The position numbers and the translations under genes were made by a program. Below, piece by piece: positions 24,050 to 37,680 of a stretch of DNA of 64,000 nt; position 1 is the first letter of the stretch, and the number at the start of each line of letters is the position of its first letter. The notes under the pieces were generated by a model. It made no database searches and was not told where the DNA came from. It saw nothing but the letters and a program-made list of their open reading frames with translations. Source of the stretch: Hermatobates lingyangjiaoensis (taxonomy: Eukaryota; Arthropoda; Insecta; Hemiptera; Hermatobatidae); assembly GCA_026182355.1 (NCBI GenBank), contig JAPFBL010000001.1, positions 1,922,001 through 1,986,000 of the forward strand, written 5' to 3'.

Positions 24050-24599
24050 TTGTTATTTCACGTGTTTATATGAAATCTTTTTATATAGTAATATATATAT
24101 ATATTCTCATATTTTAAAGGTCCTATTGTACAAGCTAATCTTAAGTTACTGTTTAATTTGGGTGTAAAATGCGTTATTTAGTTTGAGATTGTATTGATGA
24201 ATATGAAAAATGTTTCATATTAATTCTTCAAATAACAATGCTCAATAAATGTTTTTTCTCTGAAATGCAGAAATATTTGTTTACTTCTTACACTTATTTC
24301 TCATTACATCTATAATCTAACAAGGAGATAAAATTCAATTACAATTTTTTCGTTTCAGCAAAACTTCAAACAAATTCTATTTGTTGTTATTGCAATTTTA
24401 CGGTCGAAGAAAGAGATGAATGTTTTTTTTAAAATTTGATTTAGTAGTGAAATTCTTTACCTTATGACAAAGTTATTGAAAAAATCAACTAATGTCGGAT
24501 GTTAAGGATAAATATTTTCTTATTAGTATGTCACTATAATCAATGAGTGTTTTTTTTTAGTGGAACAAATATCATTATAATTAAATTTAGAAATTTAGA

Positions 24600-24870
24600 A
24601 TTATACATCGATTTTTCAGCTGTGGCTGGAAAATGGATGCATATTCCCACAAGCTGTTGTAGGGACTTTAGCGAGAAGAACAATCAAGCCATTGTCAATA
24701 TTGACGCTTTAGAAACTAAACAAACAAAATCTTTGTTAGTTTAATGAAGGATCAAGGGATGTAACAGAGGTTTTTTGAAATGTTGGTTGCCTTGTTTGAT
24801 ACCACAGAATCAGTCCGGGTAGGTTTTACAATGGACCCCTCTGACTTTACTCACTCTTGTGAATCACTTA
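24600..24870. promoter_or_regulatory. Weak candidate regulatory island
   Basis: Moderately GC-richer text (TTTCAGCTGTGGCTGG, CAGTCCGGGTAGG) without an ORF family. 24871-26975 after it is AT-rich; around 24895-25080 it has loosely repeated CAAATATTGCATAC and AAATATTTTTGGAT strings. Confidence 0.2.
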
Positions 24871-26979
24871 GCTTTGCTATTACAGCTCAAAAATACTTTT
24901 CAATATTTAAATATTGCATACTCAAATTTTTTAAATATCTTTTAAATATTTAAAAAAATACTCAAAAGTTCAAATATTGCATACAGTTGAACTTTTGATC
25001 AATAAATATTTTTGGATGATAGTGTATACATTTGAAATTTGATCAAAAAATATTTTTGGATCAATTTCCACTAAGAAAATCAAATATTTTTATTGTTATC
25101 AATCTTTCCACAACAGTTAAGTGGATTGATATAACTTAGAATTACTGACATTTTTATACCAATTTTTTTTTAAAAAAATATTATTGAAATACTAAGCACT
25201 GTTTGAAGTAACGTTCAATTTTTTTTTAAAAAAAAATTAAAGTAATCTTTTATTTATTTCATTACCATATCTAATTGAACATGATTGTATCAATCTTATA
25301 TGTCTGAATTAAACTTCAATAATTGTTGAATTAAAATCCAATAATAATATTTATATTCAATTACATAATTTATCCTCAATCTTCCAGACAGAAATTGGTA
25401 ATTCCAGAAAAATAAATATTATATGGTTGACTACTTTAGGCCCGATATTAACTCAATTATGGCTAACGAATTTCCATATTTAATAGTAAGGATAGCCCTC
25501 TCTCTTCACAGGCTAGCTTTATTTATCTTGAGGCAGTATTTAATATTCAGAGATTAAGTTGATACGTAAAAAAATTAAACAGCTTCCTTGAACTAACAAA
25601 ATAAAAAGCGTGCTATCCCATTTCGTAAGCATATCTAATGTAATTTGCCCTTTTTCAAACTCTTTATTCACTGCGATAAATATTAAAAAAAAAAACAGTC
25701 GCGCAGTTTTAAAAAGAATGTAGGATGTTGCTGATTAAGTTGTAGTGCGCTTAATTAATGCTCTCAAACATTGAAATGATATCACAACACTGAACAATTA
25801 ACATTTTTGATTTATGTGGTTAGAAATATTACTTTTATTTTTTATATATGTAACTTCAGAATCTTATATTACCCTTATTAGTAACGCTTTATAAAACCTC
25901 ATGAAAACAAGAAAGCAAACCTACATTTTAAAATTTAATTTATATTGCAGTTTAAATTTTACCATGTACTAAATTTTTTCCGTGAAACTAATACATGACA
26001 TTTTATTTAGTTATATAATTAAATAATATGTAATATTACACATAAATGCTTTCTTTTACAAGAAATACAATGTTAACTGTAATAGAAGCATGGATTCATT
26101 AAAGGATCTAATTTGCGGAACACAAATTTAATTTCATTTTTTTTTTGGATGTTTTAATCATAATCACAGCAGAATAATAGTATTTTTTAATAGATCAACG
26201 AAGAGGATTGTTTTTTTAGCAATTAGGTGAGGGAACTGCATGTGGAGTAAAATTGACAGGCTAAATAATGAAAAGCGTAGAGTACAGTGTACTTAAGAAT
26301 AGCATGTAGTATTGATCGCACCCTATTTTATACTCATAGAATAACGAACTAAGTAGGAGCCAAAAAATAAATAAGAGCGGATGATGTGAAAATAAAATAC
26401 TAAAAGAAAAGGATATATGATTGTTAAGAGTCTTATTGAAGGTGTTTTTTTTATTAATGGATTACACTAGCTTTAATGTTATTTGGGAAAATGTTTGAAC
26501 TTTAAAAATGATTAATAACAGTGGAGCATCGCTGTACTTGGGATGAGCTCAAGATCTCTTATAATTCCCAGTTATGCATGAACATGGAGAATAACAATAC
26601 TGTCTGAGAATGTCTCAAGACTTGTGTGTAGAATACAGCCAAGTACGGAGTCAAGGTTCATTAGATCTGACAGAAATTTATATGGAAACTTGGAACATGT
26701 TCAAAAATAATGAAATTTTAGAATCATCTTCTTCTGAATGATATCTATGTGTGGCAACTTTGAATTGATTGATTGATAAATTGGTATAATAGTTTTACTA
26801 TTTATTTTTTTTTAAAGATATTTTTCTAAGGTAAACGTTGCAAAATCAATTGCGCTTTGAATAAAGATGGGAAAATAGGTTTTCAATTGACTCCAAACAA
26901 AGGAAACGTGATGACATGTTTATTAAATGGCTATGATTGCTCTGGGCTTAGAAAAACCTGTTTAAGAAAATTGGTGATT

Positions 26980-27215
26980 TCAATAAAGGTTGGGGGTAAC
27001 ATTGGGGCCTGTCTTCAAAGGCCGGAGAAAGGATACCGTTTGCGCTATTAAATTATATCGGAAGGAACAGCACGATGCTGCCTTCTATTGAGTTAGTAAT
27101 TTCATTTTCGATTAGACGCATTTTCCTTGAAGGAAATGTTTAAGGGTCCGGGAGTTCGTCGTGATTCCATCTTGGAACCCATTATGGAACCCGAGTGCTT
27201 TCCAAACGTGACGTG
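26980..27215. promoter_or_regulatory. Candidate non-coding regulatory island
   Basis: A clear compositional island (GGTTGGGGGTAACATTGGGG, GGGTCCGGGAGTTCGTCG, AACGTGACGTGCCC). No coding family in either strand. Confidence 0.4.
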
Positions 27216-27617
27216 CCCATTCCTTTCAACATTACCTTTATTATGGCCAACGTACATACTTCTACCAATGTAATATTCTTTAAATAAATTCAGTTACTCA
27301 TTTTGCACTGTTATTCTGATATAACTTAATAAAATATATACAAGTTTTTAGTTTTAAACTATTTATACCATTAAAATTAGATTTTTGAATAACTCCCAAT
27401 TTTTTGGAAATAACTATGACTTAATCCTAAACACGAATAGTAACCATATGTTTAATTAGTTATTTATACCGGAATAAACTAGTTTAATGTGAACTGTGAT
27501 TGTAACATTAAACAATTATTAAAATGAAATGATGCCTATATATCGTACTTACAAATGATGACCAATCTTGTTTAATTGTTTTCTTGCCACCGTGCATTGT
27601 GTGAATAAATAATAAAA

Positions 27618-27712
27618 TATAGGTGTCATTTTGAGGGATTTGAACCCACGACCTTTGCATTGGAAGTCCAGTGTGCTACGCTTTGTACCTTTTATACCAT
27701 ACACTTCCAAAA
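27618..27712 (-). pseudogene. tRNA-Gly(TCC)-like pseudogene or SINE head
   Basis: On the minus strand a T-arm (GTCGTGGGTTCAAATCCC) follows an anticodon-arm-like ACTGGACTTCCAATGC with the loop CTTCCAA (anticodon TCC). A D-arm-like part and a GGTATAAAAGG stretch precede it. The anticodon stem is mismatched and the acceptor ends do not pair well, so it is not a working tRNA. Confidence 0.5.
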
Positions 27713-28664
27713 GCTGTATAAATGATGTTTTGTGTGTATAAGTCAACTAATGATGAAGCCTTGAATGTTGTGCATAGGTGAAACTTAGAATACTTGTTAA
27801 TTTCAATTTATACTGGTTCATTCAAACAAATATTAAAGCAAACAGTGATTAATATATGACTTTACAATTAGCGGCATTGAAAGAAAAAAGAATGAAAAAT
27901 AAATTCTTTCAATATACTCGTAAGTCAGGTAAAATTACTGACTCTAGATGAAAATCTATTTTTCTTATAGAATAAACCTAACCAGTTTTATTTTCTAGGT
28001 AAGATCTTAGTCTCATATTTGGAATCGTAATGTTGTTTAGACGATTTTTTTTATTGCACGTATATACTTTTAATTTTTGGTGCTACCTTCTGCGCCAAAG
28101 GGACTTTTTGCACTTCACTTCCAAAACAAAAAACATGAATTCAAAAAAGGACGCTACTGTCATGTGTATGAGAAATGCTGATCTTCCGCTTTGTATAATG
28201 AAACAAGACTAAATAACTGAAGAGCTTTACGATAAAGTCATTGTTCGTAAAATTATCAAATCGCGGTTTCAAGGGGAAATAGTTTTAATTCCATGATTGG
28301 AATTTGTGGGCAACTTTTCTTTTTCAAGGATTCAATTTCTAATTCAGTCAGCATTTGCCGTGACTCTTCAAAATTCACGAGGAGAGACTCTACAGAAAGT
28401 TTTAGTTCATTTAAGTAAAGCAGAATTATTTCAACATGGCTAATTACATGTTACTCACAGTAGGGTCATTTAGAGTTTATCTGCATTTACCTGAATATGA
28501 TTGCATTAAAAAGGGTGACGGGTAGCATAGATATATTCTAAAGATAACCTTTGAATGTAATGGATTATAGAATTCAAAGGGGCAGAATTATATTAAAATA
28601 TGATATGATTATGATAATATGATAATATGATCTGATCTACTCTACTGAATCTGTAACGTTTTCC

Positions 28665-28772
28665 TTATATATATTGTTATAGTATTATAACAATATATAA
28701 CACAAATATATAATATTTGTTAATTATAACAAATTGATCTCTAAATTGAATCTAATTAGAGATCAATTACTT
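28665..28772. repeat. Two adjacent AT-rich hairpins
   Basis: ATATATTGTTATA / TATAACAATATAT at about 28673-28702 and TTGATCTCTAA / TTAGAGATCAA at about 28735-28767. They may be the ends of a small MITE-like element. No other copy seen. Confidence 0.4.
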
Positions 28773-28954
28773 CCAAAATAAGAAGTAAATATCATATGAA
28801 TATGAACCCTATTCTTCTTCTAATTAGGGGAAAAATAAAGGCCCTAATTGAGTTCTTTTCTATGATGGTTTGAACTATTGCAGTCAAAGAAACTGGTTTA
28901 ATAATGCTAAAAAGTAAAACAGAGTTAATTTGTGAATAGCATGAGTTAAAGTTA

Positions 28955-29130
28955 ATGAAGTGAAGCTAGAGGAGGAAGCAAATCGTAACAAGTGGATGGT
29001 GTCGTGGGAACTGGAGGCCAGGTGTCTGTTGTGTAGGAAACAATTATACCTCGCAAAGCCTTCTCACCGGTGAACGCCTTGCCAGAATCAACCAACACTT
29101 CAGTATTCTTCCTTCTCCCTTTCAATCTTA
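28955..29130. promoter_or_regulatory. Candidate non-coding regulatory island
   Basis: Island with GGATGGTGTCGTGGGAACTG, CCAGGTGTCTG (CAGGTG E-box) and CTTCTCACCGGTGAACGCC. Only short overlapping ORFs. Confidence 0.4.
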
Positions 29131-29309
29131 CGTTACTCACTTCTCTTTTATTAGCATCTTAAGAAAACATTTTTTTTTTTTTTAGTTTTTTTTGTTAATA
29201 CTGGTAATAATTCTTAAATTAACTGGTTCAAAGCCTGTTAAATTACTATAAATTTATTTCCTCACCAGTAAACTGTATCTTAAATTTCGTTATTGTTCCT
29301 GAAATATTG

Positions 29310-29445
29310 CTTATAAATGAGAAATAATTTACAAGATATTAAAAATCTCTGTTGTTAAAAAAATTAGCTGTAATAATTAAATTACTTGCAGGAATATTTA
29401 AATCTCCAGTCGAAAAGCCAAGTACTATTATGCCAAAGTTACCTT
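29310..29445 (+). repeat. Unclassified repeat, copy 1 (diverged)
   Basis: Diverged relative of 30048-30205: AAATAATTTACAAG, AAATCTCTGTTG, TTAGCTGTAATAATTAAATT and CAAGTACTATTATG in the same order. Confidence 0.5.
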
Positions 29446-30047
29446 GTACCTGATACCTGGTAATGGAAGCCAAAACAGTGGCTTCTTCTCCTCTTAACTT
29501 CTCTTTCAAGACGCAATAAAACTTTCTCCACGATAACAATTATTACTCTATTATGGTTACTATTATTTTATTGCATTTAATACTTACGTTGGTAACCCAA
29601 ATTACAAAATAGTAACCCAAACTCTTCTTTTTTTCTGTATGATTTATATTTTTTTATTATACCAATGAAAGAAGGAATATACTGATACTTTTTAAATAAA
29701 TTATAATAACTTTTTTTAAGAACAGTGAAAAAGTTATTAAAAGAAACTTCGTATCAAGTGTTATATTTCATATCTCCTACTGAGCCTGCAGGCTTTCGAT
29801 ACTTTCGATACGATCGTCTTCTTTATAAATAATTTCTGTCATTCTACGTCATATAGATGGAACGTCATTGTTGTATTAATTTAAAAATTATAACAAATTT
29901 TGTGTTCATTATATTAAACTGTGCTCATTTGATTCGTTTTCTTGATATCTAACAAAACATTGTTTGGTATGTGTTGTTAACACTGATGTTTTATTAGTTT
30001 TTCAAAATGATGGTGTTCCTAAACATGGTTCTATAAATTTTTTTAAC

Positions 30048-30205
30048 AGACAACTTTTCTGCAGAAATGGTTCCTAAAAATGGGAAATAATTTACAAGCT
30101 ACAACAAATACAAATCTCTGTTGAGGAAGAAATGAGCTGTAAGAATTAAATTACTTCCAGGAAGTATTAAAACAAAATGTCCAGGCAATAGCCGAGTACT
30201 AGGAA
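30048..30205 (+). repeat. Unclassified repeat, copy 2
   Basis: About 130 bp nearly identical to 31818-31950 (AACTTTTCTGCAGAAATGG ... ACTTCCAGGAAGTATTAAAA). Direct repeats about 1.77 kb apart. Confidence 0.7.
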
Positions 30206-31635
30206 TGGTCGGCTTTGGTCGTTTGTTGTTTATCCCACGATTTCCTGATTGTTTTACTTTGGAATTACTATAGAAATTTGAATGCTGTGTACAAAATTAC
30301 TAAATTGCTTATTAATTTTAAGTTTATGTTGTTAAATATCTATGCTAGACAGTTTGCTTACAAAAATTTGGTATCTTTATATTCAGACTTTTTAAAAATA
30401 ATATTATTTTGTTTTAGTGTTAATTCATTACCACATTAGTCCGGAAGCTCTGTGGTACGCATACGCCAATTCTTGTGATTCAGTGGTTAAATTTATTAAT
30501 TTAACCTGTGGAAAATATTATTAGCAATCATTTGTACTCAGTTGTTCTTCAATGCAAAGAATAGAGAAGGAGAGTTCTAAATGTCTGTAGATAAATATTC
30601 AAAACAACAAAACAATGGGGGTAATTTTTGTATGACATTACTAACAATGCTACTCTGTTACTCTGTAACTCTTGAACTACTGTATGAAATTAATTATTAA
30701 TTAATTTATTAATTAAGTTAATTAACAAAAGTTACTCTGTAACTCTTTTTCATTTGTAGAGTTTTTCCCCTTCTCTAGGTATTTTTTTTATAGTGCATTC
30801 ATAAATGCATTAAAAATATGTTTACACGTCAATTACATAATTTTTTTATTGTAATCTGTCGAATCATTTACGGTAAACGGTTTCAAATTATGCATTTTTT
30901 TATGAAAACTAGGTAAGAAGTAACACCACTTTCATCAATCATTTAAGAGTGTTAATATTTTTTTAACCAATTTCTTCTATTTAGTTAAACAACCATCAAA
31001 TCACTGTTATTGCTTATATAATATTTTAATAAATTCATTTTTAAAGCTACTTTAACTGGGTATGTGTTTAAAGCAATAGTCGTAATCTTTTGTAATCAAG
31101 AAGGCTCAAGGATTCTGTGTTATGTCTCTTAGATCTATGAACAAAAGAAAGTATGATAAACATCTTGTGAAGATCTTAAAGGGGATAATGAATCAAAGAA
31201 GATGAATCCTTAATGACTTCCTAAATGAATACTGCTTTATGTTACAAAGCAGGAAATGAGTCAAGTAACTGAAGCGAGAATGGAGTTTTTATTCTTTGGT
31301 CAAAATCTTAAGTGATATTCAATTATCGCTTCTTCTCTAACAAAACAGCTAGAGAGCATTGTCTTCAACTAGAAACTAATGTAATGTAACTTTAAGCATA
31401 ACAATTACGTTTAATTATAATTAAATCTAATATTTGAAATTAATATATATTTTAAGGAGCAAATCTTCGTTAATGCATACCCAATTACATAAGTAACCTA
31501 TTTCTCTCTTACTCCTTTCCTAGTTAGCTTATCCAGATTTCTTATTACTGCTCTTCATTTATTATGTAACGAGTGTAAAACTGGCAAAAAGATTTACCGA
31601 ATAAATTCTTTATCCTATTAAGGCTGAATAAACAA

Positions 31636-31690
31636 ATAACATTTAATGTTTTGGTCCTCTTTGACCAACCTCAGGGTGTAACTAAGCATA
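31636..31690 (-). mobile_element. PLE-A-like tail remnant, minus strand
   Basis: Minus strand reads CCCTGAGGTTGGTCAAAGAG then GACCAAAACATT: the same GGTC/GACC stem as the PLE-A tail, with a decayed core. No protein part nearby. Confidence 0.35.
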
Positions 31691-31817
31691 AAAATAACAC
31701 AATTAAACCTACTTACTAAATTACAATTATAAAAGTTCACTATTAACTATAAACAAGTACCAACATCATTAACTGGAAGGTTAACGGACAACATAACATA
31801 ATTAACGGACTGGTTGT

Positions 31818-31950
31818 TAACAGACAACTTTTCTGCAGAAATGGTTCCTAAAAATGGGAAATGATTTACAAGCTACAACAAATACAAATCTCTGTTGATG
31901 AAGAAATGAGCTGTAAGAATTAAATTACTTCCAGGAAGTATTAAAACAAA
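31818..31950 (+). repeat. Unclassified repeat, copy 3
   Basis: Nearly identical to copy 2, which suggests recent dispersal or local duplication. No coding capacity. Confidence 0.7.
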
Positions 31951-31999
31951 CATCAGCTGACATCAATGCCCCTACTGTTACCAGATTTTGTTAACAGAT

Positions 32000-33050
32000 A
32001 ACCAGATTTGTTATATTACAGTTATTTTTGTTCTGTATGTTACAGCGGAATGTATAAAAAGAAATTAGTTAATATTAGTTGATAAATATTTGTCAGTTGA
32101 GTAACACGTAGTTAACAACACCATGGATGACGGCTGATGGCTATTGCTCACCATGAAAGGACTATTTTCTTCACAAAAAACTAAATGATAATGTGATTAT
32201 ATGTGAGTTTAAACTATTTCAAACTATTTTATTCTATCATAGGAGAATAAGAGCGTTATTGAATCAGAAAGAATTTGGAGGGCTGTCAAAAAGCTATTGT
32301 CTTTTAGTTCAGTGTACGTTAAGCTGCAGCAAAAGATGATAAAAACAAAATTTTTGAACGACCAAAGTTTGCAGATGGAGCTGCAATCTGGCAATTGAAA
32401 ATAGCTGAATTCAAATGTTATTTAAATTATAATAAGTTTTAATAATATAAAAATGAAAACAATATTTTTCAATTATTATCGTTATATATATCTACAATTG
32501 AATAAAGGAAAACAATGAATCAGATAAAAGAAATTCTGATACTACTGTAATATGCCATAATTCTCTTTAAACTATTTTAACCATAGTAAAAATATGTTAT
32601 CTGAAAACCATTAAACAGAAACATACTACTACGAAAATAACTAACTGGAAATACATACTTTAGAAAAAAGTGTTTTTACTAATTAGATAATAACTTCTTC
32701 GTTTTATCAATTTATGTAATTGCTAAATTCACATTTCCATTGTCTTATGCAATTATAAAAGAGTTCCAATGTATAATTACTATGTCAGTTTTAAAATTAT
32801 TAACTTTTATCCAACACTAGTTTTTAAAATATATAATTCAAAGTGAAAAACGTGATTGAATGATAAGAATGAGAAGTTTCCAACAACGCCTCTTGCTAAT
32901 AGTTTGATATGTAAAAAAAAACTGACTCGTTAAACTCATGACTATTCAGAGAGAATTGCAAAGTAAGCAGTGAAGTCCGCTAAACAAGGAAGACTAAAAA
33001 CGAAATTTAATTAAGTTTGCTTGTCTATTAGCGATAAAAAAAAATGAAAT
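32000..33050. other. AT-rich intergenic DNA
   Basis: Nothing recognised. Confidence 0.4.
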
Positions 33051-33054
33051 AATT

Positions 33055-33205
33055 TTATAAAAGGCAGACTGAGATGATATCAGGCGAAGGATTAGGGTAT
33101 TGACTAATTAGTGGCGTAGCAAAGACTTAGGTCAGGCCGTCTCTTGGCCAGCCAGTAAGCAACAAAAACCTGCATTAATTAGAGAAAATTATCTTTTGAC
33201 CGGAT
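33055..33205. promoter_or_regulatory. Candidate non-coding regulatory island
   Basis: GC-richer block with TGACTAATTAGTGGCG (TAATTA at 33105-33110), GTCAGGCCGTCTCTTGGCC and GCATTAATTAG. No ORF. Confidence 0.4.
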
Positions 33206-33829
33206 GCTCGAATTAATTTGTTTATTATATTCACTGGTTTTCTTTTAGATCTCAGTGTCAATTGCCTTGGTTTGTAACTCAGGCTTTTACAGTGTCCTGA
33301 TTGCGTGTTATTTGATTTATTTTAAGCTATATATTACATTCTGAAACTTAAAATTGACTTATATGATTCATAAAACAGGGATTAGCAAAACTAAGCAGAA
33401 ATATATTATAGCAAGAACAAACAGCTTGAATATTACAGAGTGATTATGTACTTCTCTTGTCAAAACAGAATAAATTTATATAGTCACAAAACATTCATCA
33501 ATTAGTAACTGGCGTTTTTTTTTTAATTAAACCTTCGTTCCTACAAATGTTATTTTGAAAGAACAAAATTAGAAAGTCATTTTTTTCAAAAAGGTTATTC
33601 CTTTAAAGCAAATTCTAATTGAAGAATAAATTGGTTTTATACTGATGTTTTTTTTTTAATTTCATGATTTTTTGCAGTTTAAATATTGTAATTTAAGTAT
33701 AAAATCAGATTTTTTTTTAAATATGTGATATTTCTTAAAATGTTTCATTTCTTTTTTTTAATTTAGTAGATTGAGATTGGACTGGTGAGTCAAGAAACGT
33801 TTCATTTGATGATTGTTCGAATATGATGA

Positions 33830-34145
33830 ATGATGTTTAAAGGATTGGTCTGTGGTCAGATATGGGTGTTGGGATGAGCGATTCGTTTCTCCTCAGGCAG
33901 TGAAGTGGGTGCCCCCAGTGCCACCTCATAGAATAGGCTAGCTATCACTAATTGGGAGATGATGCAGCAACTGGTCCATCCCTCTTCCGTCTCGAACTTA
34001 ATTCATATTCTAAGTATTATCAATGTCACACTATTTCACACTCTTGAGCCAGTTTTTATATTAGTTTAATTAGGAAGCCTGTCTGTAAAGGCACAACTCA
34101 GCTGTGGGCAAGCCCTGCTCTTCAGTAACAATCGTAAATATCCAC
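33830..34145. promoter_or_regulatory. Candidate non-coding regulatory island (two peaks)
   Basis: Peak one (33840-33990) has GAAGTGGGTGCCCCCAGTGC and ACTAATTGGGAG; peak two (34075-34140) has CAACTCAGCTGTGGGCAAGC (CAGCTG E-box). No coding family. Confidence 0.4.
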
Positions 34146-34499
34146 AATCAACTCATCCACTTTTCGAGGCTAATATGTAATCAACATTAACACATGCGTT
34201 ATTTAACTTGGCAATATAATGCCATATATTATTCGCATATCAAATTCATTCATGCATGACAATTGATCTTCATGATAATTGAAACTCATCAGAAGTCCTG
34301 TTCTTTTATAACTGGTTCTGTTATAAAATTATAATTAAGTAAAAGTTAGTTTATTTTACAGAAAATATCTCATATGAATATTAATCCTGATTCAATACTG
34401 GATAATCACTTCAGTATATGTGTAAAGGTTAGATGGCTAACATGCCTTTATTTTCTAATTATGTTAAATACAAGTAAAATAATTCTAATGTAGTGCAAT

Positions 34500-34790
34500 C
34501 AGTTATTATGTGGTATTTACTCATTGTAGGGCAAAAATCTAATGAAATGGTCTCCACATATAAAAGTTTTAATGATATAAACAACTCGTTTCGAACACGT
34601 ATTGTTCGAAATTTTCATCTTATTGTTATCTAGTTATCTAGATAACTCTCTGGTGTCATTGTATTTTTTAGTTAATGCCTGAGGAAGAACACTACGTGTT
34701 CGAAACGCGTTGTTTATATCATTAAAATTTTTATATGTGGAACCATTTCATTAGATTTTTACCCTACAACAAGTAACATAATAAGCACTG
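34500..34790. mobile_element. PLE family D inverted tail pair
   Basis: About 100-bp arms (34500-34605 and 34690-34790) are inverted copies (ATCTAATGAAATGG ... and its complement). The right arm holds CTGAGGA (34679-34685), one base, a GAACAC-TAC-GTGTTC hairpin and GAAACGCG. The left arm holds the same on the minus strand in altered form. Confidence 0.7.
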
Positions 34791-35299
34791 AAAGAAGCAC
34801 TTGATCTTATGTTGATGAACTAAAGCCTAGGTGATTTATATTCGGCCTCTTATCAACATTGCAAAAATTTAGTTATTATTATGAACAAAAAATATGTGAT
34901 TCATAAACACAATGGCACTATAGAATCCACTATACTTACTTACTATATGGGGCTTTTATTGTATAATATATCACTAAAAAATTGCCATTTCCGGACAGTT
35001 TTTTGTATTCATCTAATGAATAAGTTTAAAATTCAACAGAAACTTTAACAATTTTTCATTGAAGGAGGAAATTATTGCCAAGTAGTGATGACCGCAGGAT
35101 GTGCAATAGAAATAACCTAGAACACTATTAACATTTCTCAAACTTGTTTAACGTTAGCAATGTTCTTGAATCTTTCCTATGCAGTTACTACTCTTCTAAA
35201 TTCTAAATTAGCGTTAATGTTGAAATAAGTCAAGTGTTTTGTGTAATTCTAAACAAAAGTAGTTTATTTATGTTATTATATTTATACTGGTCGGTGTAA

Positions 35300-35560
35300 T
35301 TAAAAATTTACACATGATGAACCTCGTATTGTCACTGAACTTGGTTCGTTGTGAAACCTTGCATAAATATTATCTAAATATATATAAAAGTATCGACCGT
35401 GGAATAGAAACAAAATTAATGTTTATCAGGACTCTGTCAGTTCTTCAGGTTCAAATTAAACTCTCATTGCCAACGTTTTGGTTTTTATTAAAAACCTTTT
35501 TCATGGACAGATTCAAACTAGACAGTTGTTGCTGAAATCCACAGATTGTTTTCCTTTGTA
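35300..35560 (-). mobile_element. PLE family C tail-like fragment
   Basis: The string CAAATTAAACTCTCATTGCC-AACGTTTTGG, followed by TTTATTAAAAACC, resembles 57325-57370 and the reverse of 46440-46480. On the minus strand this is a GGTTTTTAATAAAAACC hairpin followed by AAAACGTTGGC, a decayed hammerhead-like tail. A 73-codon plus-strand frame here is incidental. Confidence 0.5.
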
Positions 35561-37120
35561 AAATAATGTCTAATGTAATACTTAGTTGAACCTGAAGAGC
35601 TGACCGACTCCTTATAAACTTTAAATTTGTAAATTTTATCCGTAAGTAGTAATATTAGGTTGTCAATTTTACCCGTGTAAAATGAAATAGTTCTGAAGAA
35701 AAATACTTTATTTCCTTTTTAAACTATAAAAGTTACAAAAAAATGATACACTTGTTTTTTAATTTGCATACTATATTTTTATATCCAAATATAAAATATT
35801 GCATATCAAAAATGGTATTAAAGGTATTATATACATTTAAAGTAATAGAAAGTAATATTCAAACAAGAATAAGAGAAGATAGCATTACATTGGTGTAGTT
35901 TTTTTAAAATATTATTTCTTTGTCAATAAGGTTGTAATGACATATGTCCTTTCATTGAAGATTTCAGAAATTGTGATTAACTTTTAACGAATTACAAACG
36001 ATTAAGGATTGTGAATAAAAAGTCTGATATTATTTGCTGTTTTGATAGTAATTGCTTGAGTTTTAGAAAGTGTTAACGTGGCATGATAATAACTTGAATC
36101 GAAATATAATTTTTAGGTTAAGAACACAAGTTGTGATTGAGAGGAAAATGAAAGAGTCAATATGCCCGATGATTGCAGTTTCTACTTGATTTTACGATAT
36201 TAGTGTTAAATTAAGACTCTCAGACTGAGCTGGAACGTCTTCCACGCTAAATCATTATAATTTACCATTCTGCTTGATTATAGTTCCCTACACTGAAGTG
36301 ATACTACAAAAAGACAAGGATTTATAAATCGACCTTCAATTTGAAACTTAATTATAGTATATAACACCAATTTCCGACAAAGTATGAAATTAATAAATAA
36401 AGTGGTTAGGTAGTTCAAATTATTCCCTTCAGTATCATTCTTTCAATAAAATTTTAAAAATATTTTATGGATAATGAAGTCATTGTACTAATAGTATTAT
36501 TGTTAGCTGAAATCTCTTTAGATTTAAAGGCTATAGAAACCACATCGCTCTAATGGCGATGTTATTTCTTTAAAAATAATTTGTTTATTCATCATTTTTT
36601 TTTATCAACAGTTACTTTTTTCTCTAATTTTTGGTTACTATATGTCCCTAGCATATAAACAGTGCACAAGGTTAAGTTTGGTCCCATACTAAGCATGATC
36701 TTCTTGTACATTTCTATCGTACTCTTGGTAGTTATCGATTGTGACTTATACCTGATATAATTAATTGATGTTCCTCCTTTTCGTGAGTGATAAGGATTTG
36801 ATAAAACAAAGCAAGTTGATGCTTTTAACGTGGAGCCTGTCGTCATAATACAAAGACCTAACGGCTTTCTCATAAATGAAGAATTCGAGAGACTTTGTGA
36901 AGTGTCTAAAGTGGACCTCTCGAATACGGTATTCTAGGACCTACATAAACAAGAGCTATAAATATTACGCTTGTGGTCTTTAATGGACACGATGGTCACT
37001 TAGTAAAAGAGGCACAAAGGATTACTGATGAAAATTGAAAAGAAGGTTGGAAGAGTAATAGAGAGTAGAGAGCAGGAAGAATAGAAATGATGAAGAAGTA
37101 GGAGGTGGAAGAAAATTATT
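35561..37120. other. AT-rich intergenic DNA
   Basis: No supported gene. Purine-rich text (GAGAGTAGAGAGCAGG) appears near 37060-37140. Confidence 0.35.
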
Positions 37121-37129
37121 GAAAAGAAG

Positions 37130-37680
37130 GGAGAAGAGTACGAGAAAACATTAACCAATCCATGGACAGCCGAACAAACTAGAAGTCCAGAAACCCCGGT
37201 TTAAGACAGGCAACATTTGCCATAAAAACAAATCTGATAGGTAACAGAAGTAGGCGTTTCCCGCTAAAAAACGAAGCACTGATATCTGACAATGTACTGC
37301 TCAATTAACTGTGCTACTATGAATGCAAGGTCCGTAAGGGAATGTCAGATTAGTCGGTGCTACTAAATTCTTAATAAAGACTAGCATTAGCCGGAATTAG
37401 AAAACAGGTAGGGAATGATGGCTCCAAGCTAGCATCAAACTGAGTATACTTTCCACCTGTGGGCAGCAAATCGCGGAATTCACCGTTCAAAAAGGGGTCA
37501 AAACTTCCCATAAGAAAAACAAGCGATGCTGACTTAAGACTGGTAATCATGATCGAACGGACATTCCAGCTGCTGGCATCGACAGAAGGAGACGCACCGC
37601 CCCTTTGTACCTTTCTTAGTTTTTACCCTGAATGAACAATCCCCCTTCTAAGATAGTATCCACTGATCTACCATAAACAC
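37130..37680. other. Balanced-composition block of unknown nature
   Basis: About 550 bp less AT-rich than its flanks, without ORFs over 60 codons. It includes CATTCCAGCTGCTGGCATCG and ACGCACCGCCCCTTTG. It could be a decayed mobile element or a weak regulatory island. 37681-38200 has nothing named. Confidence 0.2.

Noticed and set aside
27618..27712. Functional tRNA-Gly gene
   Set aside because: The anticodon stem and acceptor stem do not pair properly.
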